Source of the DNA: Frankia sp. RB7
Lineage (GTDB): Bacteria; Pseudomonadota; Alphaproteobacteria; Rhizobiales; Xanthobacteraceae
Length of the DNA: 64,000 bases
Direction of reading: 5' to 3'
Assembly (NCBI GenBank): GCA_030403585.1
Contig: JAUEPE010000036.1
Coordinates: forward strand, 1 to 64,000
The number at the start of each line of letters is the position of its first letter. The stretch's first letter is position 1. The notes below the pieces were generated by a model. That model searched no databases. It was not told where the DNA came from and saw only the letters and a list, made by a program, of their open reading frames with translations. Positions 8,418-18,295 of this stretch are shown one piece after another. The translations under genes were made by a program, and so were the position numbers.

Positions 8418-9116
8418 ATGCTCGAATTTCTTTTCGCCATCCTAGCCGGCATCCTCACCATCGCGGCGCCCTGCACGCTGCCGATGTTGCCGATTCTGCT
8501 CGGCGCCTCGATCGGACGGACCTCGCATTTGCGGCCCGCGATGATCGCGCTCGGCTTTGTCATCTCCTTTTCCGCGGTCGCGCTGCTGCTCGGCGCGCTG
8601 ACGCGCCTGTTCGATTTCGATCCGAATGTGCTGCGCGAGGCGGCTTCGATCCTGCTGCTCGGCTTTGGCCTGTTGATGCTGTGGCCGGCACCGTTCGAAT
8701 GGCTGTCGATCCGGCTCAATGGCTGGCTCAATCTCGGCAATGCGGGCGGCATGCAGCGCGAAAGCGCGCTCGGCGGTCTGGTGCTCGGGACTACGCTGGG
8801 CCTGGTCTGGACACCCTGCGCCGGCCCGGTGCTCGGCTCGATCCTGACGCTGGTCGCGACCTCGAAAAGTCTGCCCTGGGCCAGCACGCTGCTGGTCGCC
8901 TACGCGATCGGTGCTGCGATCCCGATGCTGGCGATCGCCTATGGCGGACAGGCCGCGACCACGCGCGTGCGCAGCCTCGCCCGGATCTCGCCGCGCCTGC
9001 AGCAGGGCTTTGGCGTGGTCGTGATCGCTTTCGCCCTCGCCGCCTACTTCCAATACGACACGCTGATCGTGGCGTGGCTCACCGGATTCTACCCGACCGG
9101 CCAGATCGGCCTGTGA
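8418..9116 (+). CDS. CcdA/DsbD-type transmembrane thiol-electron carrier
   Basis: 232 residues, almost entirely hydrophobic with about six membrane spans. The two conserved cysteines of the CcdA family are present: Cys19 in 'APCTLPMLP' and Cys134 in 'WTPCAGPVLG'. Such proteins carry reducing equivalents from cytoplasmic thioredoxin across the inner membrane to a periplasmic thiol protein. The next gene, 31 nt away, encodes a periplasmic thioredoxin and is the likely acceptor. Known roles of the family are cytochrome c maturation, DsbD-like reduction and SoxV-like service to Sox proteins. The context does not decide between them, though a sox island lies 14 kb away. Confidence 0.9.
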   Translation: MLEFLFAILAGILTIAAPCTLPMLPILLGASIGRTSHLRPAMIALGFVISFSAVALLLGALTRLFDFDPNVLREAASILLLGFGLLMLWPAPFEWLSIRLNGWLNLGNAGGMQRESALGGLVLGTTLGLVWTPCAGPVLGSILTLVATSKSLPWASTLLVAYAIGAAIPMLAIAYGGQAATTRVRSLARISPRLQQGFGVVVIAFALAAYFQYDTLIVAWLTGFYPTGQIGL

Positions 9117-9147
9117 TCACCCCAAAAACTCAACGGAGGACGCTTCC

Positions 9148-9711
9148 ATGACTTTCAAACTGCTCGCCGTCTCTGCCGCACTGATCGGCTTCGCCGTCAC
9201 CGGCGCCGTTATCCCGGGCGTCTGCGACGAAGCCTCGCACGCGGCGCCGATCACCGTCGCAGCCGCGACGCAGGGCACCGCGCCCGACTTCGCCGGCATC
9301 AGCAACTGGTTCAACTCGAAGCCGCTCAACATCGCCGACCTCCGCGGCAAGGTCGTGCTGGTCGACTTCTGGACCTATGGCTGCGTCAACTGCGTCAACA
9401 CGCTGCCGCACGTCACCGATCTCTATGCCAAGTACAAAGACAGGGGCCTCGTCGTGGTCGGCGTGCACACGCCGGAATTCCCGTTCGAGCGCTCGGCGTC
9501 CAACGTGCAGGCCGCACTGAAGCGCCACGGCATCACCTATCCCGTTGCGCAGGACAATGATTCCAAAACCTGGAACGCCTACCGCAACCAATATTGGCCG
9601 GCGCAATACATCATCGACCAGAACGGCAAGATCGTGTTCCAGCACGAGGGCGAAGGCCGCTACGACGAAATCGACCGCACGGTGGCAAAGCTGCTGAACG
9701 CCAGCAGCTGA
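9148..9711 (+). CDS. Secreted thioredoxin-family protein (CVNC active site)
   Basis: 187 residues with an N-terminal signal segment (about 1-20) and a redoxin domain from about residue 45. The active site is 'FWTYGCVNCVNTLPHV' with Cys79 and Cys82; this WTYxCxNC variant is the one seen in the C-terminal part of DipZ proteins. The ATG has GGAGGACG just upstream. With the preceding CcdA-like gene it forms the two halves of a DipZ-like system encoded separately. It probably reduces periplasmic disulfides. Possible clients include apocytochrome c and, by inference, SoxY or SoxA. Confidence 0.9.
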   Translation: MTFKLLAVSAALIGFAVTGAVIPGVCDEASHAAPITVAAATQGTAPDFAGISNWFNSKPLNIADLRGKVVLVDFWTYGCVNCVNTLPHVTDLYAKYKDRGLVVVGVHTPEFPFERSASNVQAALKRHGITYPVAQDNDSKTWNAYRNQYWPAQYIIDQNGKIVFQHEGEGRYDEIDRTVAKLLNASS

Positions 9712-9793
9712 GTCCCACGCGGGGGCTTTGCGTTGCTGCTTGACTTCACGGACCCGTCCGTGGAGTTTCGCGGCTTCGACATCAGCTGCCGCA

Positions 9794-10768
9794 ATGGACG
9801 ACCCGACGACCAGCAACGACATCCGCCTTCGCGAAGGCTCCTCGATCGCGCAGCGGCTGGTCGTGGCCGGCTCTGCGGCGGCCGTTGCGCTGTGTTTCAC
9901 GCCGGGGCTGTTCACGTATGATGCGCTGGAGGTGCTCATCTCCGTGGTCGCGCTGCTGGCGGGCGCCGCGTTTGTCGGCGCGGTCATGTTGACCCCGGCA
10001 GTGGTGTGGATCATCACGCCGGACGAAATCCTGATCGGACGGCAGCGTCCGTTCGGGAAGCTCCAGACACGGATCGTCGCGAAAGACGACATCGCAGGAC
10101 TTCAGGTTCCCGGCAGCAAAACAGCAAAAGCCCGCTTCCAGTTGGCCTTCACGCTTGCATCGGGCGAGCGCCTGACATCGCCGCCCCTCGCCGACGTCAC
10201 GCATGTGCGTGACACCGTGGCCCGGATCGCCGCGCAATTCGACGTTCCCGACGTCGAGGCTCCCGTCAATCCGCTCGATGCCAGCAATCCCGAGATGCGT
10301 CTCGGCGAACCCGTCGAGCCGTTTTCCCAGCGAGACATCCGGATCGCGGCCTTGCTCGTCGTCGCGCTGAGTGTCGCACCCTACGCCTACCGGCTCTGGC
10401 GCGGCTTGCCGCCCAATTTGATCGACATCATGCTGCTGCCGCTTGGCGTGATCGCCGCGTTCGGCGTCACCCGATTCGCCAATCTCGTGACCGGCGCCTT
10501 CTGGATCATTCGCGAGGGCGACATTCGCGTCGAACGCCTGTGGGGCAATGGCACGCCGCGCGCCGACCATATCGAAGGGCAGGACGTCAAAGCGATCACG
10601 ATCGAACGCCGCGGCCGGTCCGAGGACGAGCACTGCATCGTAACGATCCGATCGCGGTCGGGGCGGAGGTTCCGCAGCCCCCGCATCGGCTCGCGCAACG
10701 AGGCCCGCGCGGTGGGCGCCGAGATCGTCCGGCGGCTCGGGATTGGGGCGGAGGCCAGTCAGATCTAA
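9794..10768 (+). CDS. Membrane protein of unknown function with two PH-like halves
   Basis: 324 residues, not recognised as a named family. It has an internal duplication of layout: a hydrophobic hairpin (about 25-70) followed by a soluble beta-rich stretch ('WIITPDEILIGRQRPFGKLQ'), then a second hairpin (about 185-230) followed by 'FWIIREGDIRVERLWGNG' and more beta-strand-like sequence. That layout of two spans plus a PH-like sheet resembles bacterial PH-domain membrane proteins. The ATG at 9794 is chosen because the sequence before it has no protein-like character, but no strong ribosome site is visible and the start is uncertain. It could be expressed with the thioredoxin gene. Confidence 0.7.
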   Translation: MDDPTTSNDIRLREGSSIAQRLVVAGSAAAVALCFTPGLFTYDALEVLISVVALLAGAAFVGAVMLTPAVVWIITPDEILIGRQRPFGKLQTRIVAKDDIAGLQVPGSKTAKARFQLAFTLASGERLTSPPLADVTHVRDTVARIAAQFDVPDVEAPVNPLDASNPEMRLGEPVEPFSQRDIRIAALLVVALSVAPYAYRLWRGLPPNLIDIMLLPLGVIAAFGVTRFANLVTGAFWIIREGDIRVERLWGNGTPRADHIEGQDVKAITIERRGRSEDEHCIVTIRSRSGRRFRSPRIGSRNEARAVGAEIVRRLGIGAEASQI

Positions 10769-11129
10769 CCTATTGGCGAAGTTGGCCTCACCCCGACTTC
10801 GGTCTGAGCCTCTCCCGCTTGCTTGCTTGCGGGAGAGGTCGCCGCGTAGCGGCGGGTGAGGGTTCTCTCCTCTTGGGGAGTCTCCCTGGAGGAGACACCC
10901 TCTCCCCGACCCTTCCCCGACCCTCCCCCGCAAGCGGGGGAGGGAGCATATCGAGCCCAGCTCACCGCTTTTCGCGCCATGCCCCGTTCATGGCATTGCC
11001 GGGCCCCGTCAAAAAACCAAAGCATTCTCGTGACATACCAGCTGGGCGCGCCATCAACTTGCCACGAAGCTGCCCCTGAGTTCAGATGGTTCCTGACGAT
11101 TTGCGCTGTGGCAGCTGGGAGAGCTTGAA
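10769..11129. other. 361-bp intergenic region, mostly repeat
   Basis: The first half is a palindromic repeat (listed separately). The remaining 180 bp before the L,D-transpeptidase gene show no gene. A ribosome site (GGGAGAG) precedes the next ATG. Confidence 0.5.
10786..10947. repeat. Intergenic palindromic repeat, 'CTCCC-GCAAGC-GGGAG' family (full copy)
   Basis: A composite of several hairpins: CTCTCCCGC-(TTGC repeats)-GCGGGAGAG, then GCCGCG-TA-GCGGC, then CTCTCC...GGAGA, then CCTCCCCCGC-AA-GCGGGGGAGG. Its last part matches the copy at 1-75 almost base for base. Confidence 0.8.
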
Positions 11130-11723
11130 ATGACGGATTTTCGTCGCCTGACCGGGGCGTTCGTGGCTGCGATCGGACTGATCCTGTCCGCGCCATACGC
11201 CTTCGCCCAGCAGCCGGACCGCGGCGACGAGCCCGGCCTGGTCGCTGACGACAGCTACCAGCTCGATCCGGAATGGCAGAAGCAGGTCGTGTACTACCGC
11301 ACGACCGAAGCGCCGGGCACCATCATCATCTCGACCACCGAGCGTCACCTCTATCTGGTGCAGCCCGGCGGGCGCGCGATCCGCTACGGCATCGGCGTCG
11401 GCCGCGACGGTTTTCAGTGGCAGGGGCTGGTGAACATCACCAACAAGAAGGAGTGGCCGGACTGGACGCCGCCGTCGGAAATGATCCAGCGCCAGCCCTA
11501 TCTGCCGCGCTTCATGGCCGGCGGCCCCGGCAATCCGCTCGGCGCCCGCGCCATGTATCTGGGCACCACGGTCTACCGCATCCACGGCACCAACCGTCCC
11601 GATACGATCGGCACCAAGGTGTCCTCGGGCTGCTTCCGTCTCGTCAACAATGACGTCGCCGACCTCTACGATCGCGTCCCTGTTGGCACCAAGGTTGTCA
11701 TCCGGCAGAAGCCCGAACTCTAG
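11130..11723 (+). CDS. L,D-transpeptidase (YkuD/ErfK family)
   Basis: 197 residues with a cleavable signal peptide ending in 'APYAFAQQ'. The YkuD catalytic domain covers about 63-195, with the signature His152 in 'RIHGTN' and Cys168 in 'SSGCFR'. These enzymes form 3-3 cross-links in peptidoglycan or attach envelope proteins to it, acting in the periplasm. Length and motif are typical of the short alphaproteobacterial members, of which there are usually many per genome. It appears to be a single transcription unit. Confidence 0.92.
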   Translation: MTDFRRLTGAFVAAIGLILSAPYAFAQQPDRGDEPGLVADDSYQLDPEWQKQVVYYRTTEAPGTIIISTTERHLYLVQPGGRAIRYGIGVGRDGFQWQGLVNITNKKEWPDWTPPSEMIQRQPYLPRFMAGGPGNPLGARAMYLGTTVYRIHGTNRPDTIGTKVSSGCFRLVNNDVADLYDRVPVGTKVVIRQKPEL

Positions 11724-11774
11724 ATATCCCGCCTCTTCCAGAATTCCTTTTCCCGATTAATTCGAGAGAGCAAC

Positions 11775-12815
11775 ATGATGCGCACATTTCGAGGCGGCCT
11801 GCTGATCGGGCTCGCGGTCGCCGTGCTGGTCGCCGCCCTGGCCATCACCTACGAATTCTACGACACCCGTACCTTGAAGCGCACCGTGCGCCGCGGTGAA
11901 GTGCTGTGCGGCGTCAACAAGGGCCTGCCGGGCTTCTCGATCCCCGACGACAAGGGCAACTGGTCGGGCTTCGACGTCGATTTCTGCCGTGCGGTGGCCT
12001 CCGCCATTTTCGACGATCCGAACAAGGCCAAGTTCATTCCGCTCGATGCCAGCGAGCGCTTCAAGGAATTGCAGAGCCGCAAGGTCGACATCCTCTCGCG
12101 CAACTCGACCTGGAGCATGTCGCGTGAGCTCGACTACGATCTCTACTTCCCGGCTGTCGCCTATTACGACGGCGAAGGTTTCATGGTGCCGCGGTCCCGC
12201 AACAAGGAGACGTCGCTGGACCTCGCCGACAGCAAGGTCTGCGTGCAATCGGGCACCACCACGCTGCTCAACCTCGCCGACTACTTCCGTGCCAACAACA
12301 TGAAGTACGAGTTGATGAAGTTCGACAAGCTGGAAGACGTGGTGAAGGCCTACGACACCGGCAAATGCGACACGCTGACCGCCGATGTCTCGCAGCTCTA
12401 TGCGCTGCGGCTGAACATGTCCAAGCCGGGCGACCACATGATCCTGCCCGACATGATCTCCAAGGAACCGCTCGCCCCCGTCGTGCGCCAGCGCGACGAC
12501 GACTGGATGATGATCGTGAAGTGGACGCTCTACGCCATGATCAACGCCGAAGAGCTCGGCGTCACCTCGGAGAACATCGACGAAGCACTGAAGTCGAAGA
12601 AGCCGGAAGTGATGCGGCTAGTCGGCACCGAGGGCAATTACGGCGAGCAGCTCGGCCTGACCAAGGACTGGGTCGTCCGCATCATCCGCCACGTCGGCAA
12701 TTACGGCGAGATGTACGAGCGCAATATCGGCGACAAGTCGCAGCTGAAGATCCCGCGCGGCATGAACCAGCTGTGGAACGCAGGTGGCGTGCAGTACGCG
12801 CCGCCGATGAGGTAG
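11775..12815 (+). CDS. Amino-acid ABC transporter substrate-binding protein (AapJ/YhdW-like)
   Basis: 346 residues. An N-terminal hydrophobic segment (about 8-25) is either a signal peptide or an anchor. The mature part opens with 'RRGEVLCGVNKGLPGFS', the hallmark of polar amino-acid binding proteins of the AapJ branch, and continues with 'GFDVDFCRAVASAIF' and 'LQSRKVDILSRNSTW'. AapJ normally works with AapQMP, but no permease or ATPase gene follows. It is an orphan receptor here and must borrow a transporter or have a sensory role. Confidence 0.9.
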   Translation: MMRTFRGGLLIGLAVAVLVAALAITYEFYDTRTLKRTVRRGEVLCGVNKGLPGFSIPDDKGNWSGFDVDFCRAVASAIFDDPNKAKFIPLDASERFKELQSRKVDILSRNSTWSMSRELDYDLYFPAVAYYDGEGFMVPRSRNKETSLDLADSKVCVQSGTTTLLNLADYFRANNMKYELMKFDKLEDVVKAYDTGKCDTLTADVSQLYALRLNMSKPGDHMILPDMISKEPLAPVVRQRDDDWMMIVKWTLYAMINAEELGVTSENIDEALKSKKPEVMRLVGTEGNYGEQLGLTKDWVVRIIRHVGNYGEMYERNIGDKSQLKIPRGMNQLWNAGGVQYAPPMR

Positions 12816-12823
12816 CGTCACTT

Positions 12824-12939
12824 CGTCATTGCGAGCGAAGCGAAGCAATCCAGACTATCACCGCGGAAAGATTCTGGATTGCTTCGTCGCCCAGCGCAAA
12901 ATTGCTTCGCAATTTTGTCGCGGGCTCCTCGCAATGACG
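12824..12939. repeat. Palindromic repeat, 'CGTCATTGCGAG' family
   Basis: Bounded by CGTCATTGCGAG and CTCGCAATGACG, with inner arms 'GCAATCCAGA' and 'TCTGGATTGC'. A further hairpin (AAAATTGC-TTC-GCAATTTT) lies inside. Other copies are at 16944-17030 and 55352-55438. It fills the first part of a convergent gene junction. Confidence 0.85.
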
Positions 12940-12972
12940 AGCTTGGGGCAGGCGGTGCCCACACCCTCAACC

Positions 12973-13090
12973 GTCATCGCCCGGCTTTACCGGGCGATCC
13001 AGTATTCCGAGACGTCAATCGTATGCGGAAAAGCCGCGGCGACTGGATCACCCGCCCCAGTGCGCAAGTGCGCACAAGGCGGGCGATGAC
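12973..13090. repeat. Palindromic repeat, 'GTCATCGCCCG' family
   Basis: Bounded by GTCATCGCCCG and CGGGCGATGAC, with the inner arms 'GCGATCCAGT' and 'ACTGGATCAC' and several smaller hairpins. With the preceding repeat it occupies most of the 300-bp convergent gap; nothing else is seen there. Confidence 0.75.
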
Positions 13091-13115
13091 ACTGAATCTG
13101 ACGCAACGCAGCACC

Positions 13116-14255
13116 TCAATACCCCCGCGCCTTCGCCAGCTGCTCGGTGTGGTAATTCGCGTCGCCAAATAATTCCTCGCACACCCGGGCGCGCTTCATG
13201 AAGAAGCCGATGTCGAACTGGTCGGTCATACCCATGCCGCCATGCATCTGCACGCCTTCCTGCACCGCGCGTGTCGCGGTGGTGCCGGCGCGGGCTTTTG
13301 CTACGGCGACGGCTGAGGCGGCCTTGGTGACGTCGGCATCCAGCGCCTGCAGCGCCTTCATCGTGGCGGCGCGGGTGATCTCGATGTCGACATAGAGCTC
13401 GGCGGCGCGGTGCTGGAGCGCCTGGAATTCGCCGATCAGCTTGCCGAACTGCTTTCTGTTCTTGAGATACTCGACGGTGCGGTTGAACACTTCGTCGCTG
13501 AGGCCCACCATTTCGGCGGCGACCGCGCCGCGGCCGATATCGAGCACGCCGTCGAGCAACGCCGCAGCGTGATCGACCTCGCCGAGCACGCTGTCGGCGT
13601 TGACCTCGACATTGGAAAGCTCGATCCGCGCCGCATTGTGCGCATCGACCATGATAGTGCGCTCGATCGCAACGCCCTTGGCCTTGGGGTTCACCAGGAA
13701 CAGCGTCAGCCCGTCGCGCTCGCCGGCAGAGCCGGCCGAGCGCGCGGCGACGATGAAGAGATCGGCGACATGGCCGTCAACGACGAGCGCCTTCGCACCC
13801 GAGAGCTTGAAACCGTCGCCGGCGCGGACGGCCCGCAAGTTGGTCTGCAGCGGGCGATGCTTTGCGCCCTCGTCGATCGCGAGCGTCGCGAGCAGCGAGC
13901 CGTTGGAAACCTTTGGCAGGTACTCGGATTTCTGCGCGGCATCGCCGCCACGGTTCAGCGCCGAGGCCGCAACCACGCTGGTGGCGAGGAACGGCGACGG
14001 CATCAAGGTGCGGCCGATCTCTTCCATCACGATTCCGGCTTCCATGAAACCGAGACCGCTGCCGCCGAACTCCTCCGGCACCAGCAGGCCGGCAAAGCCC
14101 ATCTCGGCGAAGGAGTGCCAAAACTCCTTGGAGAAGCCGGTGGGGTCTTTGGAATCGCGCAAAGATCGCAGGTGCGACACCGGCGCCTTGTCGCTGATCA
14201 GCCCGCGCGCGCTGTCGCGGAGCATTGATTGTTCTTCGGTGAGGACGAGGGCCAT
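13116..14255 (-). CDS. Acyl-CoA dehydrogenase family protein, probable non-catalytic partner subunit
   Basis: 379 residues with the full acyl-CoA dehydrogenase fold ('GFAGLLVPEEFGGSGLGF', 'NRKQFGKLIGEFQALQHRAAELY', 'QMHGGMGMTDQF'). By eye alignment, both places where the family carries its catalytic Glu are altered. The helix-G site reads 'LDIGRGAVAA' with Gly241, and the C-terminal 'YEGT' site is absent. The neighbouring gene on the same strand encodes a dehydrogenase that keeps a helix-G Glu, so the two may form a mixed tetramer like the paired FadE/ChsE enzymes of sterol breakdown. Start chosen at the ATG beginning 'MALVLTEEQ'; codons further upstream run into a repeat. Confidence 0.88.
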   Translation of the reverse strand: MALVLTEEQSMLRDSARGLISDKAPVSHLRSLRDSKDPTGFSKEFWHSFAEMGFAGLLVPEEFGGSGLGFMEAGIVMEEIGRTLMPSPFLATSVVAASALNRGGDAAQKSEYLPKVSNGSLLATLAIDEGAKHRPLQTNLRAVRAGDGFKLSGAKALVVDGHVADLFIVAARSAGSAGERDGLTLFLVNPKAKGVAIERTIMVDAHNAARIELSNVEVNADSVLGEVDHAAALLDGVLDIGRGAVAAEMVGLSDEVFNRTVEYLKNRKQFGKLIGEFQALQHRAAELYVDIEITRAATMKALQALDADVTKAASAVAVAKARAGTTATRAVQEGVQMHGGMGMTDQFDIGFFMKRARVCEELFGDANYHTEQLAKARGY

Positions 14256-14288
14256 GTGCGTGTTTCCGATTTGAAATCTATTTGTCGT

Positions 14289-14406
14289 CGTCATTCCAGG
14301 ATGGCCCGAAGGGCCAGGCCCGGAATCGATAACCACGATCGGGAGTATGGATTCTCAGATGCGCGATTGCGCATCTTAGCTCGCGCGTTGCGCGCCCCGG
14401 AATGAC
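14289..14406. repeat. Palindromic repeat, 'CGTCATTCC' family
   Basis: Starts CGTCATTCC and ends GGAATGAC, with inner hairpins (GGCCC-GAA-GGGCC; GATGCGC-GATT-GCGCATC). A related copy lies at 59343-59441. It lies between two same-strand dehydrogenase genes. Confidence 0.75.
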
Positions 14407-14424
14407 AGGTGGTGAGGGCCCGCC

Positions 14425-15639
<1,215 letters not shown>

Positions 15640-15777
15640 TGGTCGTTTCCATCAATCACAATCGACTTGTTGGGCGCGACTCTGGGCCATCGCACTGCGG
15701 AATTCAACCACTTCCACAGCCCGTCATCCGCTATAGTCGCCACCGAGACGGTGCTTGAAAACAAAGAGGAAACGAGA

Positions 15778-16323
15778 ATGCGCCTGAAACTTCTTTCGCC
15801 TGGCGAAATGAACGAGAGCCAGCGGCAGACCTATGACGAATCGATTGCCGGAAAACGCGGCAAGCCGCCGGCGCCGATGATGGCCTGGCTCAACAGCCCC
15901 GACATGGCGCGCCACGCCACGCGGCTCGGCGAGGTCCTGCGCTACGATACGATCTTCCCGGCCAAGCTCTCGGAGATCGCGATCCTGGTAACGGCGCGGC
16001 ACTGGACCGCGCATTACGAATGGTATGCGCATAAGCGGCTCGCGCTTGCGGGCGGTATGAAGCCTGACATCATCGACGCGATTCGAGATCGCCGCACGCC
16101 GGAGTTCGATGATCCCAAGGGCAAGATGATCTACGACCTCGCGAAGTCGCTGCATGAAGGCCACGGCGTGGAGAAGGGACTCTACGATGACGCCGTCAAA
16201 CTGCTTGGCGAGCGCGGCGTCGTGGAGATGATTGGCCTCTGCGGCTATTACACGATGGTGTCGATGACGCTGAATACGTTTGAGTTCGAGCTGCCGGAGG
16301 GCGAGGTGCCGGAGCTGTCTTGA
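15778..16323 (+). CDS. Carboxymuconolactone decarboxylase / AhpD-like family protein
   Basis: 181 residues. The central region 'LSEIAILVTARHWTAHYEWYAHKRLALAGGM' is the typical CMD helix pair. The usual CxxC of AhpD is missing, which is common in members of this length from Bradyrhizobium, so peroxidase activity is unlikely. The ATG has AGAGGAAACGAG upstream. It is divergent from the dehydrogenase pair across 138 bp and may belong to the same catabolic unit. The exact reaction is unknown. Confidence 0.85.
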   Translation: MRLKLLSPGEMNESQRQTYDESIAGKRGKPPAPMMAWLNSPDMARHATRLGEVLRYDTIFPAKLSEIAILVTARHWTAHYEWYAHKRLALAGGMKPDIIDAIRDRRTPEFDDPKGKMIYDLAKSLHEGHGVEKGLYDDAVKLLGERGVVEMIGLCGYYTMVSMTLNTFEFELPEGEVPELS

Positions 16324-16331
16324 TTGCGTAT

Positions 16332-16355
16332 CCGGACGCGCAATTGCGCATCCGG
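16332..16355. repeat. Short palindrome after the CMD gene
   Basis: CCGGA and TCCGG flank the perfect core GCGCAATTGCGC. The core recurs inside the repeats near 27533 and 29184. There is no T-run, so terminator function is doubtful. Confidence 0.5.
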
Positions 16356-16433
16356 AAACGCTGGGTTTCGGGATAGGCTGGTAGAACTGTCCCGAAGCCG
16401 GCACTATGTGGTGTTGATCAACGGAGCAATACC

Positions 16434-16928
16434 ATGTCGCAAGCCTCAGCCGTCGCCGCCGGCACCAGGATCGGCCACGTCCACCTCAAGGTCGCCGATC
16501 TCGATCGCGCGCTCGGCTTTTATTGCGGCGTGCTCGGTTTCGAGCTGATGCAGCGCATGGGCTCGGGCGCTGCCTTCATTTCCGCCGGCGGCTATCATCA
16601 CCACATCGGGCTCAACACCTGGGAGAGCAAGGGCGGCTCACCGCCGCCGCCGCGCACCACCGGACTGTTTCACACCGCGATCCTCTATCCGACCCGACCC
16701 GCGCTGGCGGACGCCCTGCACCGGGTGCTGACGGCCGGGATTGCGCTGGACGGCGCCAGCGACCATGGCGTGTCCGAGGCGCTGTATATGCGCGATCCCG
16801 ATGAGAACGGCGTGGAGCTGTATTGGGACAAGCCGCGGGAGCAATGGCCGATCGGGCCGGATGGAAAGCTCGCGATGTTCACGAAGCGGCTGGATGTGGA
16901 GGGGTTGCTGAAGCAGCGGGAGGCGTGA
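16434..16928 (+). CDS. VOC-family (glyoxalase / extradiol dioxygenase-like) protein
   Basis: 164 residues, one vicinal-oxygen-chelate domain pair. Candidate metal ligands are the His in 'IGHVHLKVAD', the His in 'GLFHTAILYP' and the Glu in 'DENGVELYWD'. The 'YHHHIGLNTWES' stretch is typical of CatE-like catechol 2,3-dioxygenase relatives. GGAGC lies upstream of the ATG. It follows the CMD-like gene with a 110-bp gap. Both families occur in aromatic breakdown, but the substrate cannot be told. Confidence 0.88.
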   Translation: MSQASAVAAGTRIGHVHLKVADLDRALGFYCGVLGFELMQRMGSGAAFISAGGYHHHIGLNTWESKGGSPPPPRTTGLFHTAILYPTRPALADALHRVLTAGIALDGASDHGVSEALYMRDPDENGVELYWDKPREQWPIGPDGKLAMFTKRLDVEGLLKQREA

Positions 16929-16943
16929 GCTCGGTTCTCTCCC

Positions 16944-17030
16944 CGTCATTGCGAGCGTAGCGAAGCAATCCAGAATCTTTCCGCGGAAGCAGTCTGGATT
17001 GCTTCGTCGCAAGCGCTCCTCGCAATGACG
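16944..17030. repeat. Palindromic repeat, 'CGTCATTGCGAG' family
   Basis: Same ends and inner arms as the copy at 12824-12939. It fills the convergent junction between the VOC gene and an MFS gene. Confidence 0.85.
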
Positions 17031-17056
17031 GAGTTTGTGGAAGCGCCATCGCCTCT

Positions 17057-18295
17057 TTACAGCGTCTTCGCCCGCGGCTTCCCCCGCACCATGATCAGCA
17101 CAGCCGCCACCACCTCCAGCGCAATGCAGAGATAGAACGGCAACGAATAGCCCCCGGACCAATCGCGCAGAAAGCCGACCACGCCGGGGCCGAACGCGTA
17201 GGTCACCTGGTTGATCGCGGTATTCAGGCTGATCAGCACGCCGAACGAGGCGGAGTCGAACTCCCGCTGCACGATCAGCGACGGCATCGTGATGAGATTG
17301 CCGACTGAGAAGCCGAACACGGCGCAGGCCGCGATCAGCGCGTAATCATTGTGCAGATTGATGACGACGCACAGCGCGGCGGCCTGGCTCAGGAACGACA
17401 GCGCCGATGCCAGCCGCTGGTTGAGGCGGTCGATCACCATCGAGAACAGCACGCGGCCGATCACCGCCATCGCGGTCAGCACCGCGACCGCAACTGCCGC
17501 GCGCTCGCGGCCGATGATGGGATCGAGGAACGAGATCAGGTGCACGATGAAGCCAACTTGCGCGAACAGCACCAGTGCGAACGCAATCGTCACCGTGAGG
17601 AAACCGACATCGCGCAGCGCGCGGGAGCGGATCTCTGCCGATGATTGCGGTTTTGGCTTCGCCGCCCCACGCCAGCCATGGAGATCGGGCGGCCGGCCGA
17701 CGACGAGGAGAATCACCGGCAGAAGCAGCACCAGCATGGCGCCGGAAGTGGCGAACATCGCGTTTCCGAAGCCGATATGGCTGATCATCGTCACCAGCAG
17801 CGGCACGCCGACGATGCCGCCGAAACTGGCACCGTTCAGCGCCAGGCTGATCGCCATGCCGCGCTTCTGGTCGAACCAGAGACTGATCGTGTTGGTTATC
17901 ATGGCCAGACTCGTGCCGGCCCAGCCGAAGGCGAGCACGGCATCCGCCAGATAAAGCTGCCAGGGCTCGCGCACCGCGCCGATGGCGACCGCGGCGGCCG
18001 CCATCGCCAGCGTGCCGGCGATCAGGCAGAGGCGTGGGCCGTATTTCCGGACGGCCTCGCCGACGAAGACGACCAGCAGCGCACCGAACAGATAGAAGAA
18101 CGTGGTGCCGGAGGAGATCAGCGATGCAGGCCAGCCCCGCGCGCGCTGCAGCTCGGCGACGTAGACGCTCTGGCCGTAGAAGCCGAGGCCCCAGCCGAAG
18201 GTCGCGAGCAGAAAGCAGACCGCGACGATGCGCCAGCCTTCGTAGCGGAGCGAGGATTCGTCGATCGGGGATTTGTGCTCGGGATTGTCGAGCAT
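17057..18295 (-). CDS. MFS transporter
   Basis: 412 residues with about 12 hydrophobic spans and a central charged loop (about 195-215). The N-terminal half carries 'FGWGLGFYGQSVYVAELQRARGWPASLIS', like the monocarboxylate/oxalate-formate branch of the superfamily. The ATG at 18295 is preferred because AAGGAGAAG precedes it; 19 further in-frame codons upstream look non-coding. The substrate is not identifiable. A second MFS gene lies upstream on the same strand. Confidence 0.9.
   Translation of the reverse strand: MLDNPEHKSPIDESSLRYEGWRIVAVCFLLATFGWGLGFYGQSVYVAELQRARGWPASLISSGTTFFYLFGALLVVFVGEAVRKYGPRLCLIAGTLAMAAAAVAIGAVREPWQLYLADAVLAFGWAGTSLAMITNTISLWFDQKRGMAISLALNGASFGGIVGVPLLVTMISHIGFGNAMFATSGAMLVLLLPVILLVVGRPPDLHGWRGAAKPKPQSSAEIRSRALRDVGFLTVTIAFALVLFAQVGFIVHLISFLDPIIGRERAAVAVAVLTAMAVIGRVLFSMVIDRLNQRLASALSFLSQAAALCVVINLHNDYALIAACAVFGFSVGNLITMPSLIVQREFDSASFGVLISLNTAINQVTYAFGPGVVGFLRDWSGGYSLPFYLCIALEVVAAVLIMVRGKPRAKTL

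Noticed and set aside
12824..13090. Possible CRISPR array
   Set aside because: The repeated units are palindromic, of unequal length and scattered singly through the window; there are no regular spacers and no cas genes.
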